Positions 32,836-45,047 are shown, counted from the stretch's first letter. The stretch: 64,000 bases of DNA from Cycas panzhihuaensis (GCA_023213395.1 CM041465.1:180985741-181049740); one strand, 5' to 3'. Made by a program: numbers and translations. Notes: generated by a model not told the origin, from the letters alone.

Positions 32836-33222
32836 TATTTTAACATGGAAAGCACTCAACTCTAACAATATTGAACAATATCAATGAATAAAGCAATGCT
32901 TGCATTAACATAATACAAACAGATTATATCAAAACATTGATGCACTATAGACTCAACATGAGTCCTAATGATGACCTGATTCCATACACTACCTCAATCA
33001 CATTTATATACAAAATAAGTGGGAAGACATACAAGAGAAGTAATGCATGTCGGACAATTACCTTTAACTTAACCAATGATACTTTACCAACTAATGACCT
33101 TCTAACTTTCCACACGATATTATTATAAGGTATGACTCCTAGACCTTAATGCTTATGACTATGACTATTGATTCTAAGACACTTTACTTCGACACAAATA
33201 CATTAAACATTATATTCTAACA
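32836..33222 (-). repeat. 3' LTR of element C
   Basis: Matches 37277-37668 over its length, ending ATATTCTAACA. The tip reads T-ATTTTAACATGG where the partner has TGTTAGATTTTAACATGG. Confidence 0.93.
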
Positions 33223-33233
33223 CCTCCCCTTAA
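33223..33233 (-). other. Polypurine tract of element C
   Basis: Minus-strand TTAAGGGGAGG lies directly before the LTR start TGTTAG. Confidence 0.82.
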
Positions 33234-34041
33234 TGTTTAATGTTGAGACTATAAAAATTGATGACAATATGACACCTAGTGCTAAGGACTGACATAAATT
33301 GACATAGGACTTGACTTTGAAGTGTTGTTTGAATTTCTATTTCCTGAGTCTTGGAATTTTGCTAAAGACGATGTTATAAGCCTTGTCTTCCACCAAAATG
33401 TTATAAAACATGTATGTCTTATCTGCTATTTTGCTTCATGTTTCCAGTTTGACGAATCTTCTTGTGTGCTCCTAGTGAATGTGTGCTCTTTCTAAATCAA
33501 ATATGATTACATGTGATTTCAACTCCATGAAGCAAGTAGATTCCTCCTTATTTATATCTAAGTCTACTAAGATGATTTACTTCTTGAGCCAATGATCACC
33601 CCCTTGAAAGGAAAGGAGCGACAATGATCCCTTTCCTAACTTTACCTATTCAAATACTTATGCAAAACTAGCAAGATGTCTTATTTTCTCCATATTACCA
33701 AAAAAACTCTCTATACCATGTCTAATGAGGATTTCTATAATGATTACATACACATATTTCTAAACTACGGTTATACAAAGATAGAACATTATTTTGACAT
33801 GATTGAACTTCACGATTAAATAGCCTACCCAAAACATATGATGACCTTGATAGACAAGATTTTGATCATATAGTATTTTGCATATGTTCCTTCTTTCTTT
33901 AAAGGAACTTTCTAGAGTTGTTGTAGGATATGCTGTTACAATTTTGATTCTTTCAAAGATGAAAATAGAAGATGTGACTAAGTTGAGACGAATCATAGAT
34001 AGTCTCTAATACATACATATCATTGTATGTCCTGACATCAT
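33234..34041. other. Element C 3' region, no gene recognised
   Basis: Between gag remnant and PPT. Short open frames only, including 78 codons on the minus strand at 33760-33996 that I cannot assign. This is where pol would normally lie, and no pol motif is seen. Confidence 0.6.
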
Positions 34042-34765
34042 TTAAATCATGGCTACTAATCTGTCAACATAAACTAGGACAATGTTGCTTATACCTTCTG
34101 TTAGGGTGCATGTGTCTCCATGAAGAATTACCTGTAAAGGTTGGGATTCAGGTTCTTCAACTTTCACTCTTCTAGCAATCCGAGATGTGGACTTTCCTAT
34201 AATCTGTGTGAGTCTCAGGTCATTTGGTGAATTCAAATATTCATCATATTTTAAGCAAAGATCATCAGACTCTTGTCCATCTGCTTTAGGAATATCATTT
34301 GAATCTATATGAGGATTGTCCTTACCAGAATCAAGCTGATTTTTAGCTTTCTTTTTCAACTTCTTCCTTTGGTTCCTTGTCCTTCTGAAATTGTTATGCA
34401 CTTATTTAGGGCTTTTTCATGTACTTCTTCCAACAAATTCCAAGTGTCTTCAGTTGACTCGGTATTTTGAAGATTTTGGACAAGGAAGTGGTATGAAGGA
34501 TGAAGGTTCTCCTTGTCGAAAGTTGCAACCATTGCATCAACAACTACCCTATTTTTCTTTCTTAAGGTTACCTCCCCTTCTTCATTAATTGAAACTCTTC
34601 TAAGCACAATGTTCCATAATCCTTTTATTCTAAAGAAACATTCCATCTTGATTTTCCATATTTAAAAATTAATTCCAACATATCTAGGTAAAACTGTGTT
34701 GGTGTTTGTTACCCAAAACTCCTTTTTCTCTGCTACAAAGGTAATAACTTCACTTAACTCCATAT
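34042..34765 (-). pseudogene. Copia-type gag remnant of element C
   Basis: From about 34765 (MELSEVITFVAEKKEFWVTN) the frame reads YVGINF, stop, IWKIKMECFFRIKGLWNIV, the start of Copia gag (normally NY..W...M..LL...D.W). It goes on to LVQNLQNTESTEDTWNLLEE, the UBN2 helix pattern. It then shifts frame into 34042-34401, a basic stretch (RRTRNQRKKLKKKAKNQLD) and an acidic one, with no zinc knuckle. Function as particle protein is unlikely in this state. Confidence 0.65.
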
Positions 34766-35566
34766 TGTGGGATTGAGAAAATTACTTAAGGATTATGTGT
34801 TCATTCAACATAGTCAGGTCAAAGCCACAGGCCAAGACTTGCCTTCTTTCCTGCAACTCAAGTATTTTTGCTAAACAACTTGTCTTTCTTGCCCTATTGT
34901 TAATCAATGGCACTGATAACTGTACTCCAAAATTTTCCCTTACTCGCTTATTAATTTCTCTCAACAGAAAAATAATTACCTTATGTCATTATTGAGGTAA
35001 TATTTCATAACCAACAACGAAATCACCTTGAGAAAAAGACTCAGAGGAATTCACTTAATAGACCAATAACAAGGGCAATGACAAAATCAAATACCTATAT
35101 GCCAACTGAGCTTTAATGTCTTAATTGTGAAAAGGAATGAAGTTCTCCTTGTGGACCTTTAAGAAAAAAAAGGTGGAGTGGTAGTAAGAAACCTTAACTA
35201 TGTAGGTGAGGCTGTAGTAAAGGGCTTCTGTTCGTGGATCGATCTTCTTGTAGCCCAACTATTCTTCGATGCAGACTCGCGACTCCTCATACAATGACCT
35301 CCATATTGAGAGAAAAATAACAGTTCAATAGGATTTCTCTATTACTGGCTGACTCCTCTTTAATGGCTGATATAGATGTCTCCGTGCGTGGAGCTAGAAA
35401 CTGCTACTACTCTAAGTAGGATGACGCCTTTCCATTTCAGACTAGCAAGAGCGATTAATTTCTTCATCTAATAACTATGAGTGACTAGGGCTTGCATTCA
35501 TAGAAATATCTAGACTAGCCTCTTATCAATAACCACCATTGCTAAGAAGTACCTGCGTCGACCATG
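34766..35566. other. Element C interior between gag remnant and ACR fragment
   Basis: The minus strand holds a 60-codon open piece (34782-34964, charged, REINKRVRENFGVQLSVPL) and some protein-like text near 35150-35300 (EESRVCIEE, then GYKKIDPRTEALYYSLTY). I cannot name either. It could be 3' UTR or further exons of the captured gene, or leader of the element. Confidence 0.35.
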
Positions 35567-36160
35567 CTATCTTATCATGGCTGGGAACTGTTCTAATTTA
35601 GACTTGGATAGATTACCAAACGAGAAGCAACTTACAAGCTTCCTAGAAGGTGAGGTTTCTTTCACTTGCAAAATCATTCGATGAACTGCTTCTATAGTTT
35701 TGGAATTAATAGGACTCCCAGTTGCATCAGTTATGTAAAGCACATTGACTGCCTTGTCTCCCTTAGTTGTGACTTCCGCTCTGGCCACCGACAAACCATT
35801 CTCGCGAAATATGTGAGTCACATCAGACAAAAGCCCAACTTTATCATTGGTGAAAATCTCAAATATTAGGCCCTTTAAGACCCTTCATTCTATAGCTGCC
35901 TCCAGACACTGAATCACTCGTTGCCTCTCAGCGTCAAAGTTGACAGGGCATCTGTCTGTACACCTAATGTAGTATTCTTGGTAGGCTTCTGGGCCTTCAG
36001 AATCTAAAGTGGCATGAAAAACAACATTCTAAATATTCGTAAGGGTGTAAATAGTATCGAAAAGAAGCTTTGGCCTACCTTTGCACTGAACATTAACTAC
36101 GGAATACCCTTTCTAGAAATAATTATGTACAATTGCTAGAGGCTTAGCATTTTTTTCTAG
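35567..36160 (-). pseudogene. Captured fragment of a plant ACT-domain repeat (ACR) protein gene
   Basis: About 195 codons in one frame. It starts near KPLAIVHNYF and KGYSVVNVQCKGRPKLLFDT, continues with GPEAYQEYYIRCTDRCPVNF and AERQRVIQCLEAAIE, then LLSDVTHIFRENGLSVARAE, VTTKGDKAVNVLYITDATGS and the end SFGNLSKSKLEQFPAMIR-stop. These are two consecutive ACT domains and the C-terminal tail of ACR proteins, a plant family of amino-acid-sensing-type regulators related to the bacterial uridylyltransferase GlnD. Three stops (after HNYF, TNI and AAIE) are each one C-to-T change from Gln or Arg codons or a similar single step. No frameshift and no intron text are visible between the domains. It lies in sense orientation inside element C, so it is not a locus in its own right. 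Confidence 0.85.
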
Positions 36161-37264
36161 AGGCCTTGCTTATTATGGTCAATTCACACTGTTCACCCAT
36201 TCATACCATTGAACCAACAATGGAGTCACCGCCAACAACTCGAAGAAGCCAAGCAATTCGTGTCATTGATAACACGGTCCGTAGATAATTTCTTTGGCAG
36301 ACTTGCAAGCTAATCTACATAACCGTTGTATAGGAGCCTTTTATACCTAGATAAATTATAGCCTTTAATTGTTGGGGAGTGATCGCATAAATATATCTGC
36401 CGATCAGATGCTCATGGCGGCTACTTCACCATCCATGTCCCAGCAACAACTACTTTATCAACCTATTGGTGATACATGAGGACCTTTAGTGTGTCGATCG
36501 AACTAATACTTTTGGATCTACTAAGTAGTTAGCATCTATGTAGGTTGTTTTGTATTTTGGATTACTACCACCGATCTTGCAATGGGGCGACAACAGTGGT
36601 GTCTTTACAAGTTCGAACGACGATAATTATCATGTATCAACTCACAATCATGAAGTCACACCATGAACCACAGACAAAATCTGCTTTATGGATAGATAAT
36701 TCTGGATACTAGAATCAACTTCGAATAGGAGGATGATATGGATAGAGGTTGATCTTACAAATAATGCATGCTTCAATACAAATTCCCAGCAAGTACAACC
36801 ATAAACATCTTTTTAAACCCTCAAAAGATTCCACAAGTGGTAGGTAGGATTCACACAAGGAATTAGAGATGAAAACTTGCTCACAGATAAGATCATAAAC
36901 TGCCATGAACCATGAATTCTAAACATGGATGGCACAACGCTTTAATTAACTCATTTGACGAACATCACAATGGGCCAACAAACTAACAGAGCAAGTATGT
37001 AACAACTAACCTATATACACATGCTAGTATAGACACTTAGCAAACAAAATCAACTAGTAACGGGAAAACCAACCTGGGATAGATTCTATCTTGAATTACT
37101 ACTGGCACACCTTTGAGCAACAATGGCCTTCGAACTTTTCTTCCAATTTGATCTCCAATCTGGCAACAACTTAATGGATCCACCTCTTTGCTTGAATGCT
37201 CTATCTTTCACTGGACTTCTCCTCTCTCAGTCTTCTCAATTTTCTTCTTACAGCAGGATGGTCT
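36161..37264. other. Element C leader, no gene recognised
   Basis: Between ACR fragment and PBS. Longest frame is 63 codons on the minus strand (36715-36906), not recognised. It may include more captured host DNA (5' exons or introns of the ACR gene), but I found no ACT motif here. Confidence 0.45.
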
Positions 37265-37276
37265 GCTCTAATACCA
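37265..37276 (-). other. Primer binding site of element C
   Basis: Minus-strand TGGTATTAGAGC directly abuts the 5' LTR; initiator-Met type with one mismatch. Confidence 0.9.
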
Positions 37277-37668
37277 TGTTAGATTTTAACATGGAAAGCA
37301 CTCAACTCCAACAATATCGAACAATATCAATGAATAAAGCAATTATTGTATTAACATAACACAAACAGATTTTATTAGAACATTGATGCACTATAAACTC
37401 AACATGAGTCCCAATGATGACCTAATTCCATACACTACCTCGACCACCTTTATATACAAAATAGGTAAGAAGACATACAAGAGAAGTAATACATATGGGA
37501 CAATTACTTTTAACTTAACCAATGACACTTTACCAACTAATGACCTTCTAACTTTCCACATAATATTATTATAAGGTATGACTCCTAGGCCTTAATACTT
37601 AGGACTACAACTACCGATTCTAAGACACTTTACTTAGACACATATACATTAAACATTATATTCTAACA
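37277..37668 (-). repeat. 5' LTR of element C
   Basis: 392 bp with perfect TGTTAG/CTAACA ends. By eye around 90% identical to the 3' LTR. Confidence 0.94.
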
Positions 37669-37673
37669 AATCC

Positions 37674-37946
37674 TATCTATCATATGCGTAGAAGCTCCTA
37701 AGTCAATCTGTTAGACATTATTGTAACTTTTCTATGAAGTTGGTAAGAAAATCTTTTTTCTTTGTGAGTTGAGTTGATTGATTCTTTAGAGATGTATCAT
37801 GCTTACAATTTCTTTTCTTGTTTTTGTTGATCTTCCTTCTTATTATTAATATGTAATTTCCTATAATTCTTCTTGAAATGGCCTGGTTTATTATATTAGA
37901 AGCACAACTTTTGTTCTTCCTTCTAAGTAAATTGCTATTGTTATTA
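37674..37946 (-). pseudogene. Copia B gag zinc knuckle and protease active-site region
   Basis: After the A insertion the minus strand reads a knuckle-like KLCF, stop, YNKPGHFKKNYRKLH (CX2CX4HX4C with Cys lost), a Lys-rich stretch, then QIDLGASTHMIDRI. The last is the Copia protease active site (usually LDSGASxHM), with DSG now DLG. Element C interrupts directly after it. Confidence 0.8.
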
Positions 37947-37951
37947 AGATT

Positions 37952-38496
37952 TGTTGCAAATGGCATTAAGCCTACAATACCCAAAAGTAAAAAGATTGTT
38001 TAACTCTAGTTCTTGAATATAAGAGATCAATACTAACAATGAAAGAGATTCAAATAAGTAAGATCAAAGAATAAAGAGAATGAGCAAGATGATACCAAAT
38101 GAGGAGGAGATGGAATTGGTCCAATCTCCAAATAAATATTAATTTGATTCGCAAATTAGCAACATAACAATACAGCTTAAACTTTGTATGAGAAACATGA
38201 GAAAATGTCTCTATATATAGAGTGACAGAAAAGACTTAAGGCATTAGATATTTGAAAAGTGTCAAGCATCCAAGCTCCATACCTTGCATATAGGACATGT
38301 GTCCTTTTGGACTCTCAAGTGAGCAAAAGCACATGAGAGTCATTTGACCCTTAAGTGACAATGTTATGTCACTAGGAAAGAATGTGGGTGTGCATTTTAT
38401 CACTCAAGTAATAAGTCACCCCATAAAATATAAAAATATAAATAATACATAAAAAATAAAGTACATATACTTAACATCTAAACATAAGGTTTAGCA
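37952..38496 (-). repeat. 3' LTR of Copia A
   Basis: 545 bp, TGTTGCAAATGG...GGTTTAGCA. Contains CTCTATATATAGAG at about 38210, the probable TATA region. Confidence 0.94.
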
Positions 38497-38506
38497 CCCC
38501 CTCCTT
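38497..38506 (-). other. Polypurine tract of Copia A
   Basis: Minus-strand AAGGAGGGGG lies directly before the 3' LTR. Confidence 0.8.
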
Positions 38507-38514
38507 ACTATTTA

Positions 38515-39150
38515 CAATGTTAAGCCAGACCCCTAGACCTTCTCTAAATTTTATAATTTTTTCTCTACCAAGAGGCTTGTAAAGATATTTGTTGTTTGTT
38601 GCTTTATAGGTCTATACTGAAGGTCGATCTCACTGTTATACATATGCTCTCTGATGAAGTGATGATGAACCTCAATGTGTTTGGTTCGTGGACGAAAAAT
38701 AAGATTCTTAGCCAACTTGAACACACTCTAATTATCGTAATATATCTTGGTAGGGCGATACTGCCCAAGTCCAAGCTCTCCAAGAATTCGACGAAGCCAA
38801 ATAGTGTGTTGACTGCAGCTTTGTACTCTGCTTCTATGGAGGATAAGATAATATTGGGTTGTTTCTTACAACTCTATGAAACAACTCCAGAACCAAGGGT
38901 AAAACAATATCCCGAGGTGGATCTCTGACTATCCTGGAATCCTATCCAGTCTGAGAAGCCTTCTAAGATAAACTCCTTATTATGTACATACTAAAGGCCA
39001 TGCTATAATGTGACTTTGATATATTTAAGTATGCATTTTGTTGCATTCCAATGTTTCTGATTGAGTTCAGACATGTGTCTGGAGCAAATCCCAACGGTAA
39101 ATGAAATGTTTGACCTAGTGTTAATGAGGTAGATGAGGCTACCAATCAAT
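38515..39150 (-). pseudogene. Copia A RNase H
   Basis: Reads HWNATKCILKYIKVTL, the GFSDWIGFQDSQRSTSGYCF block, then LSSIEAEYKAAVNTL, a decayed middle, and YRPIKQQTNIFTSLL near the end. Typical Copia RNase H with many stops. Confidence 0.8.
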
Positions 39151-40075
39151 TATTAGAAGATAGTGGGATCTGTTGATTCAGCTTCCTCATTGAGAGTCAA
39201 CTTCGTTCCATTCTCCATGGGTGTAAGCTCGGGTTTACAGTCATGCATCCTGAACTGTTGTAAAATGTCCCAAGAATATTTTGCTTAGGAAATGAAGATA
39301 TAGTCTGGCTGTTACCATACCTTAAAGCCTACAAAATAATGTAGAAGTCTAAGATCTGTCATCTTGAAACTTCTCTTCAAATCACCTTGGAAAATCTGTA
39401 TCATCTTAGTGTCATTACTAGTGATCACTAAGTCATCTATATATAAGATAATAAAAATAGCATGATCTTTCCCAACTTTGATGTAGAAGTTAGGATCTAA
39501 TGTAGATCGATGAAAATCATGTCTCAAAAAATAATCATCGTTTTTTTAGTACCATGCTCATAAGGCTTGTTTAAAGCCATATAAAGACTTTTTCATACAA
39601 CAAATCATGTGCTCATTGCCTTGTACTTTATAACCAAGAGGTTGCTCTAAATATACCTCCTCTTAAAGATCACCATTGAGAAAGGCACTCTTCACGTCCA
39701 TCTGGTAAATTGACCATTTGCATTGAGCAGTTAAGGCCAAGACGAGTCTGATGGTATTCATATTTGCAACTGGTGCAAAAGTCTTCTCATAATCAATGTC
39801 TTCCTTTTGTTTGAAGCCCTTTGCAACAAGTTGGACCTTTTGGCGCTTAAGTGTACCACTAGAATGGAATTTGGTCTTGTAGACCCATTTGTAATTGATT
39901 GCCTATTTATGCTTATGCACTTCTACCAAATTCCATGTTCCATTCGTTTCAATATAATGGATTTCTTCATCCATAGCAACCTTCCAATTGTCATTTACAT
40001 ATACCTCCTCCAAAGTGAAAGGCTCATCAAAACAAAGCACTTCAGCCATAAACGCATAATTAGTTTGCTACTTAT
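39151..40075 (-). pseudogene. Copia A reverse transcriptase
   Basis: Motifs in order: WKVAMDEEIHYIETNGTWNL, NYKWVYKTKFHSSGTLKRQK, LVAKGFKQKEDIDYEKTFAP, IYQMDVKSAFLNGDL, KSLYGFKQALxAWY, IILYIDDLVITSND with catalytic YIDD intact (39312-39527 open), and LLHYFVGFKVW. Interrupted by about four stops. Confidence 0.85.
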
Positions 40076-41240
40076 ATTTTGATGAACATTTTCCTTCAAC
40101 AATTTGGTCGTCCTAAATACTCTAAGTATACCATTTAGGCAACTTTTTTACTGATGTAACTTGAACCTTAATATCTCTTCTGGTCTGAGTGGTTGATCAA
40201 TAGAAGATGTGCTAGGATCAAGTGGAGCAAATTCTGATGATGTGGATGGTCCAGCAAGTGCAGATGATGTGCATAGAATGGAAGATTAAGATGGAATGAA
40301 GTCCTCAACAATCTTTTTCCTTTTGTTGATAGGAGGTTAGATGGATGTTACTTTCAACTCCTTAAGTTCATCTTCAACAAAGATCACATCTCTTGAGAGA
40401 TGCATTTTCTTCTCAATAGGATCATATAACTCGTATGCCTTACTATGAATGACATAGCCCACAAAAATACATTTTAAACTATGTTTGTCTAACTTAGACC
40501 TTTGCTAAACGGGGATGTGCATATAAGCAGTGCACCCAAATGTCCTCAAATGGCTAATAGTTAGCTTTTTGCCAGACCAAGCCTCCTCTGGTGCGATGTT
40601 GATAACTGTTAATGTAAGACTCTAATTTGCCACATAGGTAGCTATGAGTAATGTTTCTGCCCAATATGCTGGTGTGAGTCCTCTTACATGCATCATAGCT
40701 TTGGCTTTGTTTTCCAAAGTCCTGTTCATACATTCAGATATGGCGTTTTGTTGAGGAGTATGAGGAATGGTAAGTTGTTTTCAAATGTCATTATCCTTGT
40801 AGAATTGGATGAATTCTTTTGAAGTGAATTCACCTCTATTATTTAACCTTAGAATTTTGATTAAATTGCTAAATTCATTCTCCACTTCAAGCGTGAGTTC
40901 CTTAAACATTTAGAATGCTTTAGACTTCTGTTTGATGAAGTAAATCCAAACTTTATAAAAGAAATCATTTATGAAGAAGATGTAATACAATGCTCCTCCA
41001 AAGGATGTCGTGTATATAGGTCCACATAGATCTGAATGTATCAACTACAAAGGATACGATGCACGCCATGCTTTGCTTTTAGGGAAAGGCAATCGATGAT
41101 ATGCCCCCATTATACATACTTCACAAAGACATTTATAGCCATATAGTCTTGGAAGTCCATGTACCATATTCTTATTCACCATCATCTTGAGATTGTCTAA
41201 GCTTAAGTGCCCTAGATGTTGATACCAAAGTTGCATCTTT
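40076..41240 (-). pseudogene. Copia A integrase and linker
   Basis: The zinc domain is at 41045-41236 (LWYQHLGHLSLDNLKMMVNK, then CLCEVCIMGAYHRLPFP). The core has LIHSDLCGPIYTTS (first Asp), RLNNRGEFTSKEF (second Asp changed to Asn) and TPQQNAISECMNRTL, then SKLDKHSLKCIFVGY. The linker to RT lies at about 40076-40400. Confidence 0.85.
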
Positions 41241-41700
41241 GATAATGATTAAGTGACAGAGAAAGCAGAATCAAGGGTTATATTATTTACATCCAACTTA
41301 TAAAGGCCATGATCTTCATGTCCAATGGCCACCACTTAATCATACTTGTCATTAATAATACATTTCCCATTTTTAAACAAAACGCTCATATGTTGCTTGT
41401 CCAATTGGCTAACAGATAGCAAACTCTTCCCCTTGGAAGAGATTAGGTAGGCATCTCAATTGGAAAATGTAGAAGAAGGATTTGAAGGAGAGTGAAATAA
41501 GACAACTTTGCCTATGTCTGATATTTGAATAGATTCATTGTTTCTAAAGGTCACTGCTCGACCCTTTCCTTCTTTGATGTCATAAAGGAGTTCTTCACTC
41601 CCAGTTATGTGATGAGATGCCCCCGAGTCAATGATTCATATCTAATCAAACTCTAACTTGTGATAAGCACAAAATAGTTTATCCTCATATGCAAACTGAT
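41241..41700 (-). pseudogene. Copia A protease
   Basis: Around 41620 the active-site region is decayed (GHLITLTGSEELLYDIKEGK; DSGA not recoverable). Downstream ISDIGKVVLFHSPSNPSSTF and LLSVSQLDKQHMSVLFKNGK identify it. Confidence 0.75.
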
Positions 41701-42760
41701 TAGAGGGGCATTAATTGCCACCTATGAAAGCGCCCTTCCTCTTTGACTTACTAAATATGCACCTCGATTTGGTCGAGAGGGTTACTGTTATTGCTATTGT
41801 TGTTCCTGAAACGGTTGCTACTGCTGGAACTGTTGATGAGGATGTTGTTGCTTCGGATGTTACTGATGCGGCTGCTGTTATCGTGTGTGTTGGAAATTAG
41901 CTTGTTTTTTTCTGAATTCAGGAGTTATATAGCCAACTTTGCCATAATAATGATAAATGGCATTGGCTTTTAAGGTGTCAACGTTCATGTTCCCAAATTA
42001 TTTTGTGAGTGAAGGTTTGGAATTTTGCTTGGCCTTCAACTTGGTCGTGAATGCTCTTGAAGTGGATAGCTTATCATCATCTTCCTTGTCATAAATCTGC
42101 TCCTCTTGAAGTAATAACTTTCAAGCTGATTGAAGGACATACTTGAAAGTAAGTCATCTCGTATGGAAGATGATATGAAGCCATTATAATCCATAGGCAA
42201 TACTCAAACAATTATTGTTACAAGCTCATCCCTGGAAGTTGGTTTTCCTAATGTATTTAATTCATTACATATTTCCTTGATGGAAAAAATGAATGCCAAT
42301 ATAAGCTTTATAAATTTCAAAGAATATAATTTTGCTTTCACCATCAAAATGCAAGCTTCATCTCGCCTTTCATATAAAAAGGACAAAGTATCCCAAGCTT
42401 CCTTAGAGGTTTCAGCACATATAATATTTTGATCAACATGAACATCAATAATCATATGTAAGAATGACAAGGCAATTTCATCCTTGGCCTCCCAAGTAGC
42501 AACATAATCAGGATCTAGATGAACAATAACACCATCATATTCCACAAGTACAGGTTAGGGAATTTTATCAGAAACATGACTCCAAAATTCATTTATTTTT
42601 AAGAGATTTTGTGTTTGTCTCTTCCACTCTTGATAATTATCTTGACCTATGAATTTGATGGTACATGCATTAAGCATGTTTAAAACAGCCGTATTAAAGT
42701 TGTAAAGGAATGAAGCTAGCAAATGACTTAGAAACAAAGTGCTTTTGTGGCTTAAGTTCT
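41701..42760 (-). pseudogene. Copia A gag
   Basis: Open pieces at 42555-42737 (IKFIGQDNYQEWKRQTQNLL) and 42204-42545 (WEAKDEIALSFLHMIIDVHV, then CAETSKEAWDTLSFLYERRD) show the UBN2-type gag. Next comes an Asn/Ser-rich tail whose zinc knuckle (YHYYGKVGYI, near 41945) has lost its Cys residues. Confidence 0.82.
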
Positions 42761-45035
42761 ACCTTCTAATAAACAAATAGTCTTGATCTTACTAGAAGAT
42801 CCAACAACCGAATTGAGTGATAAGGGGCAAAGGACTAGGCAAAAGAGTTGGTCTAACCCTGATCTATAGATAAGATCCAACAGTTGACCAAGTCAAATCT
42901 AGGACAAGGTAGGTAGGGTTGATCTGCATGGACATGCCATACTTTCCCTGAGATTCACAGCCATAATAACACCCTTTTCGAACCTCTTTTCTCTCAAGCA
43001 ACCTTAATTGTCATGCACTGAACGTACAATTGGTTGATCCCCTAGGAAATGCACCAAACTTAAGGTTATTTTAGAGGCAAAGTTTAAACCTTTTTTAGGC
43101 CTCTCCAACCAGATTTTAAGTCACTATTAAAGAAGTTCAAGTTGACTTAAGATTGATTTTACTTGGATAATGTAGTTTAAAAAAAAAGAGTACTTAAACA
43201 AGCTTACAAAATGTGGCTTCAAAGGAAACGAATTAGTACATCAAATACAACTTAAAACACTTCAAGAAGTGAAAAGAGTGCTAACAAAATCTAAGTAAAG
43301 ACTTGAGTACATCAATGATAACACATTAAATGTTTTGAGACAAAATGAGCACTTTAAAATATTAAAAATGTGCTAAGTAATAAAGAAATAATGATAAACT
43401 CCTTTGTGATAAAGGTCCAAATGGGTTCCTTTTAGTGATGAATGCTCCACTTGAAGAGAAAATAAGTCACTTTGTGAAATAAGGACACCATGCACCAAGT
43501 ATTAAGACATTAAAATAGTCACAACTAGTAAAAAACATTAACTGATTTTATTATTGAAAAAAGTGTTTTTGGGCCCTTTTTTTACTTAAGGCATTAGGTC
43601 ACCATGCAAGGCGCCTTAGAAAAAATGATAAAAATAGTGAACAATTTCACGTTTATAATGTAGATAACACTTAAAATCACTTAAACTAAGTTATTAACAC
43701 TTATGCAACAATTAATTAAGTGTCAAAAAGCTTAAATTACTAACAAAAGGTTGAATTTAAACCTTTTAATAACTAGAGTATGGACACCTCGCAGGGAGCC
43801 TTATAAAATACTTTAAAAAAATGATTTTTTGCCTTTGTAATGATAAAAGTGACTCAAAAGCACTTAGTTTGAGTTAAATTACACAAATATAAAATTTTTT
43901 GTGTTAAATACACTCAATATAGTGAAAAAAATGCTTAAACAAACCATTAAAAGTGATTAAATAATTGTTAATTGATAAAATATCAATTGACTAACATAAC
44001 TTTGGGTTAGTAAGATTTATTAAAATGAGAATATTCTATTTGATATAACCCAAAGTTAAAATGCTAAAGTTTAAAAGTGAAATTTTTATTTTTAAAATAT
44101 CTAAAAACAAAGTTGTTGTCATCATACGCCTGCATGAATACAAAGTCGAATCGATTGAAGTGTATAATGATCAGTTTCAAGCTAAAATTCAGGTGGAGGG
44201 CCATACACTGATAACACAGGTTCCTCTCAAATTTGAATAGGTTTTGTTCGTTATGTAATCTGTACAAAGCAAGTTGAAGTTGTGGAAGGGTGCACAGACC
44301 GTGTGAAGAGAGAAGAGTGTTGTGCACCTTTAGAACTATCATATGACTTTGCAGGGGTAGCATGGGACCCACAGAGGGCTATTGAGTCTTCAGGGAAGTT
44401 GCAGGAGATAACAACGAGTTTGCATCAGAGAATCTGTGTTTCCCACTTGGGGTTTAAGGCTTGAAATTACCTTGAGATTTGTCTACACACTACAGGGAGC
44501 TTCAGACTATAAGTTTTTTCTATCTAAGAGGTTGAATTAGCTACAAAACAATTTAGCACCCTGTTCTACGAGAAAAAAGAACTAAGAAATGCAGATTTTA
44601 GTAAAAATACCACAAAAAACGAGAGTAAACTTGCCTAAATCTAAGCACAACTAATGTAAATTGGTTTCATATCAGTTATAAACCTCAGAAAAAAAATTTA
44701 CAAGATTGATTTGCAGTCATAAAGTAATTAAATATCTCAGATCTGCCTCTTCTTTTACAAACAATAATTTTTTTGAAGAAAAATTAAAGAAAAATCATTA
44801 TTTTTTTAAAAAACAATGTGTTGCACCCTTGATAGAGGTCTAAAAATTTTTAAATCTGAAAACAACCTACTCCAACCTTCAAAAAAATGCTCTAGAAGCT
44901 TGAATCTACAAAAAATAGGTCTAAACAAACCTTGGGCCGCCTTCAAAGAGCGAAGGTTGTCACCAAGGGTTTGTAAACCCTTACTAGATCTCTTAACAAA
45001 GAGGAGATCAGAACATAGAGGACAAATCTCCTTCT
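42761..45035 (-). other. Copia A leader, AT-rich, no gene recognised
   Basis: 2.3 kb between PBS and gag. Mostly AT-rich with repeated short motifs such as AAGTG and TTAAA. A less AT-rich patch at 44120-44480 has 60-100-codon frames on both strands that I do not recognise. Confidence 0.6.
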
Positions 45036-45047
45036 GCTTTGATACCA
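45036..45047 (-). other. Primer binding site of Copia A
   Basis: Minus-strand TGGTATCAAAGC, two bases from the LTR; initiator-Met type with one mismatch. Confidence 0.9.

Larger units (their letters stand above)
32836..37668 (-). mobile_element. Non-autonomous LTR element C carrying a captured ACR gene fragment (TSD AATCC)
   Basis: LTRs 32836-33222 (387 bp) and 37277-37668 (392 bp). The 5-base difference is a GTTAG deletion at the left tip. TSD AATCC at 32831-32835 and 37669-37673 splits the protease of Copia B right after LGASTHMIDRI. PBS lies beside the right LTR and PPT beside the left. The inside holds a Copia-type gag remnant (34042-34765), a host ACT-domain-repeat fragment (35567-36160) in sense orientation, and ~2 kb of unidentified DNA. 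There is no protease, integrase, RT or RNase H signal. It must have been copied by enzymes of another element. Confidence 0.93.

Noticed and set aside
34042-34401. Separate host gene in element C (119-codon frame)
   Set aside because: It follows a gag-type frame with one shift and has the basic/acidic tail expected of gag; no independent evidence for a gene.
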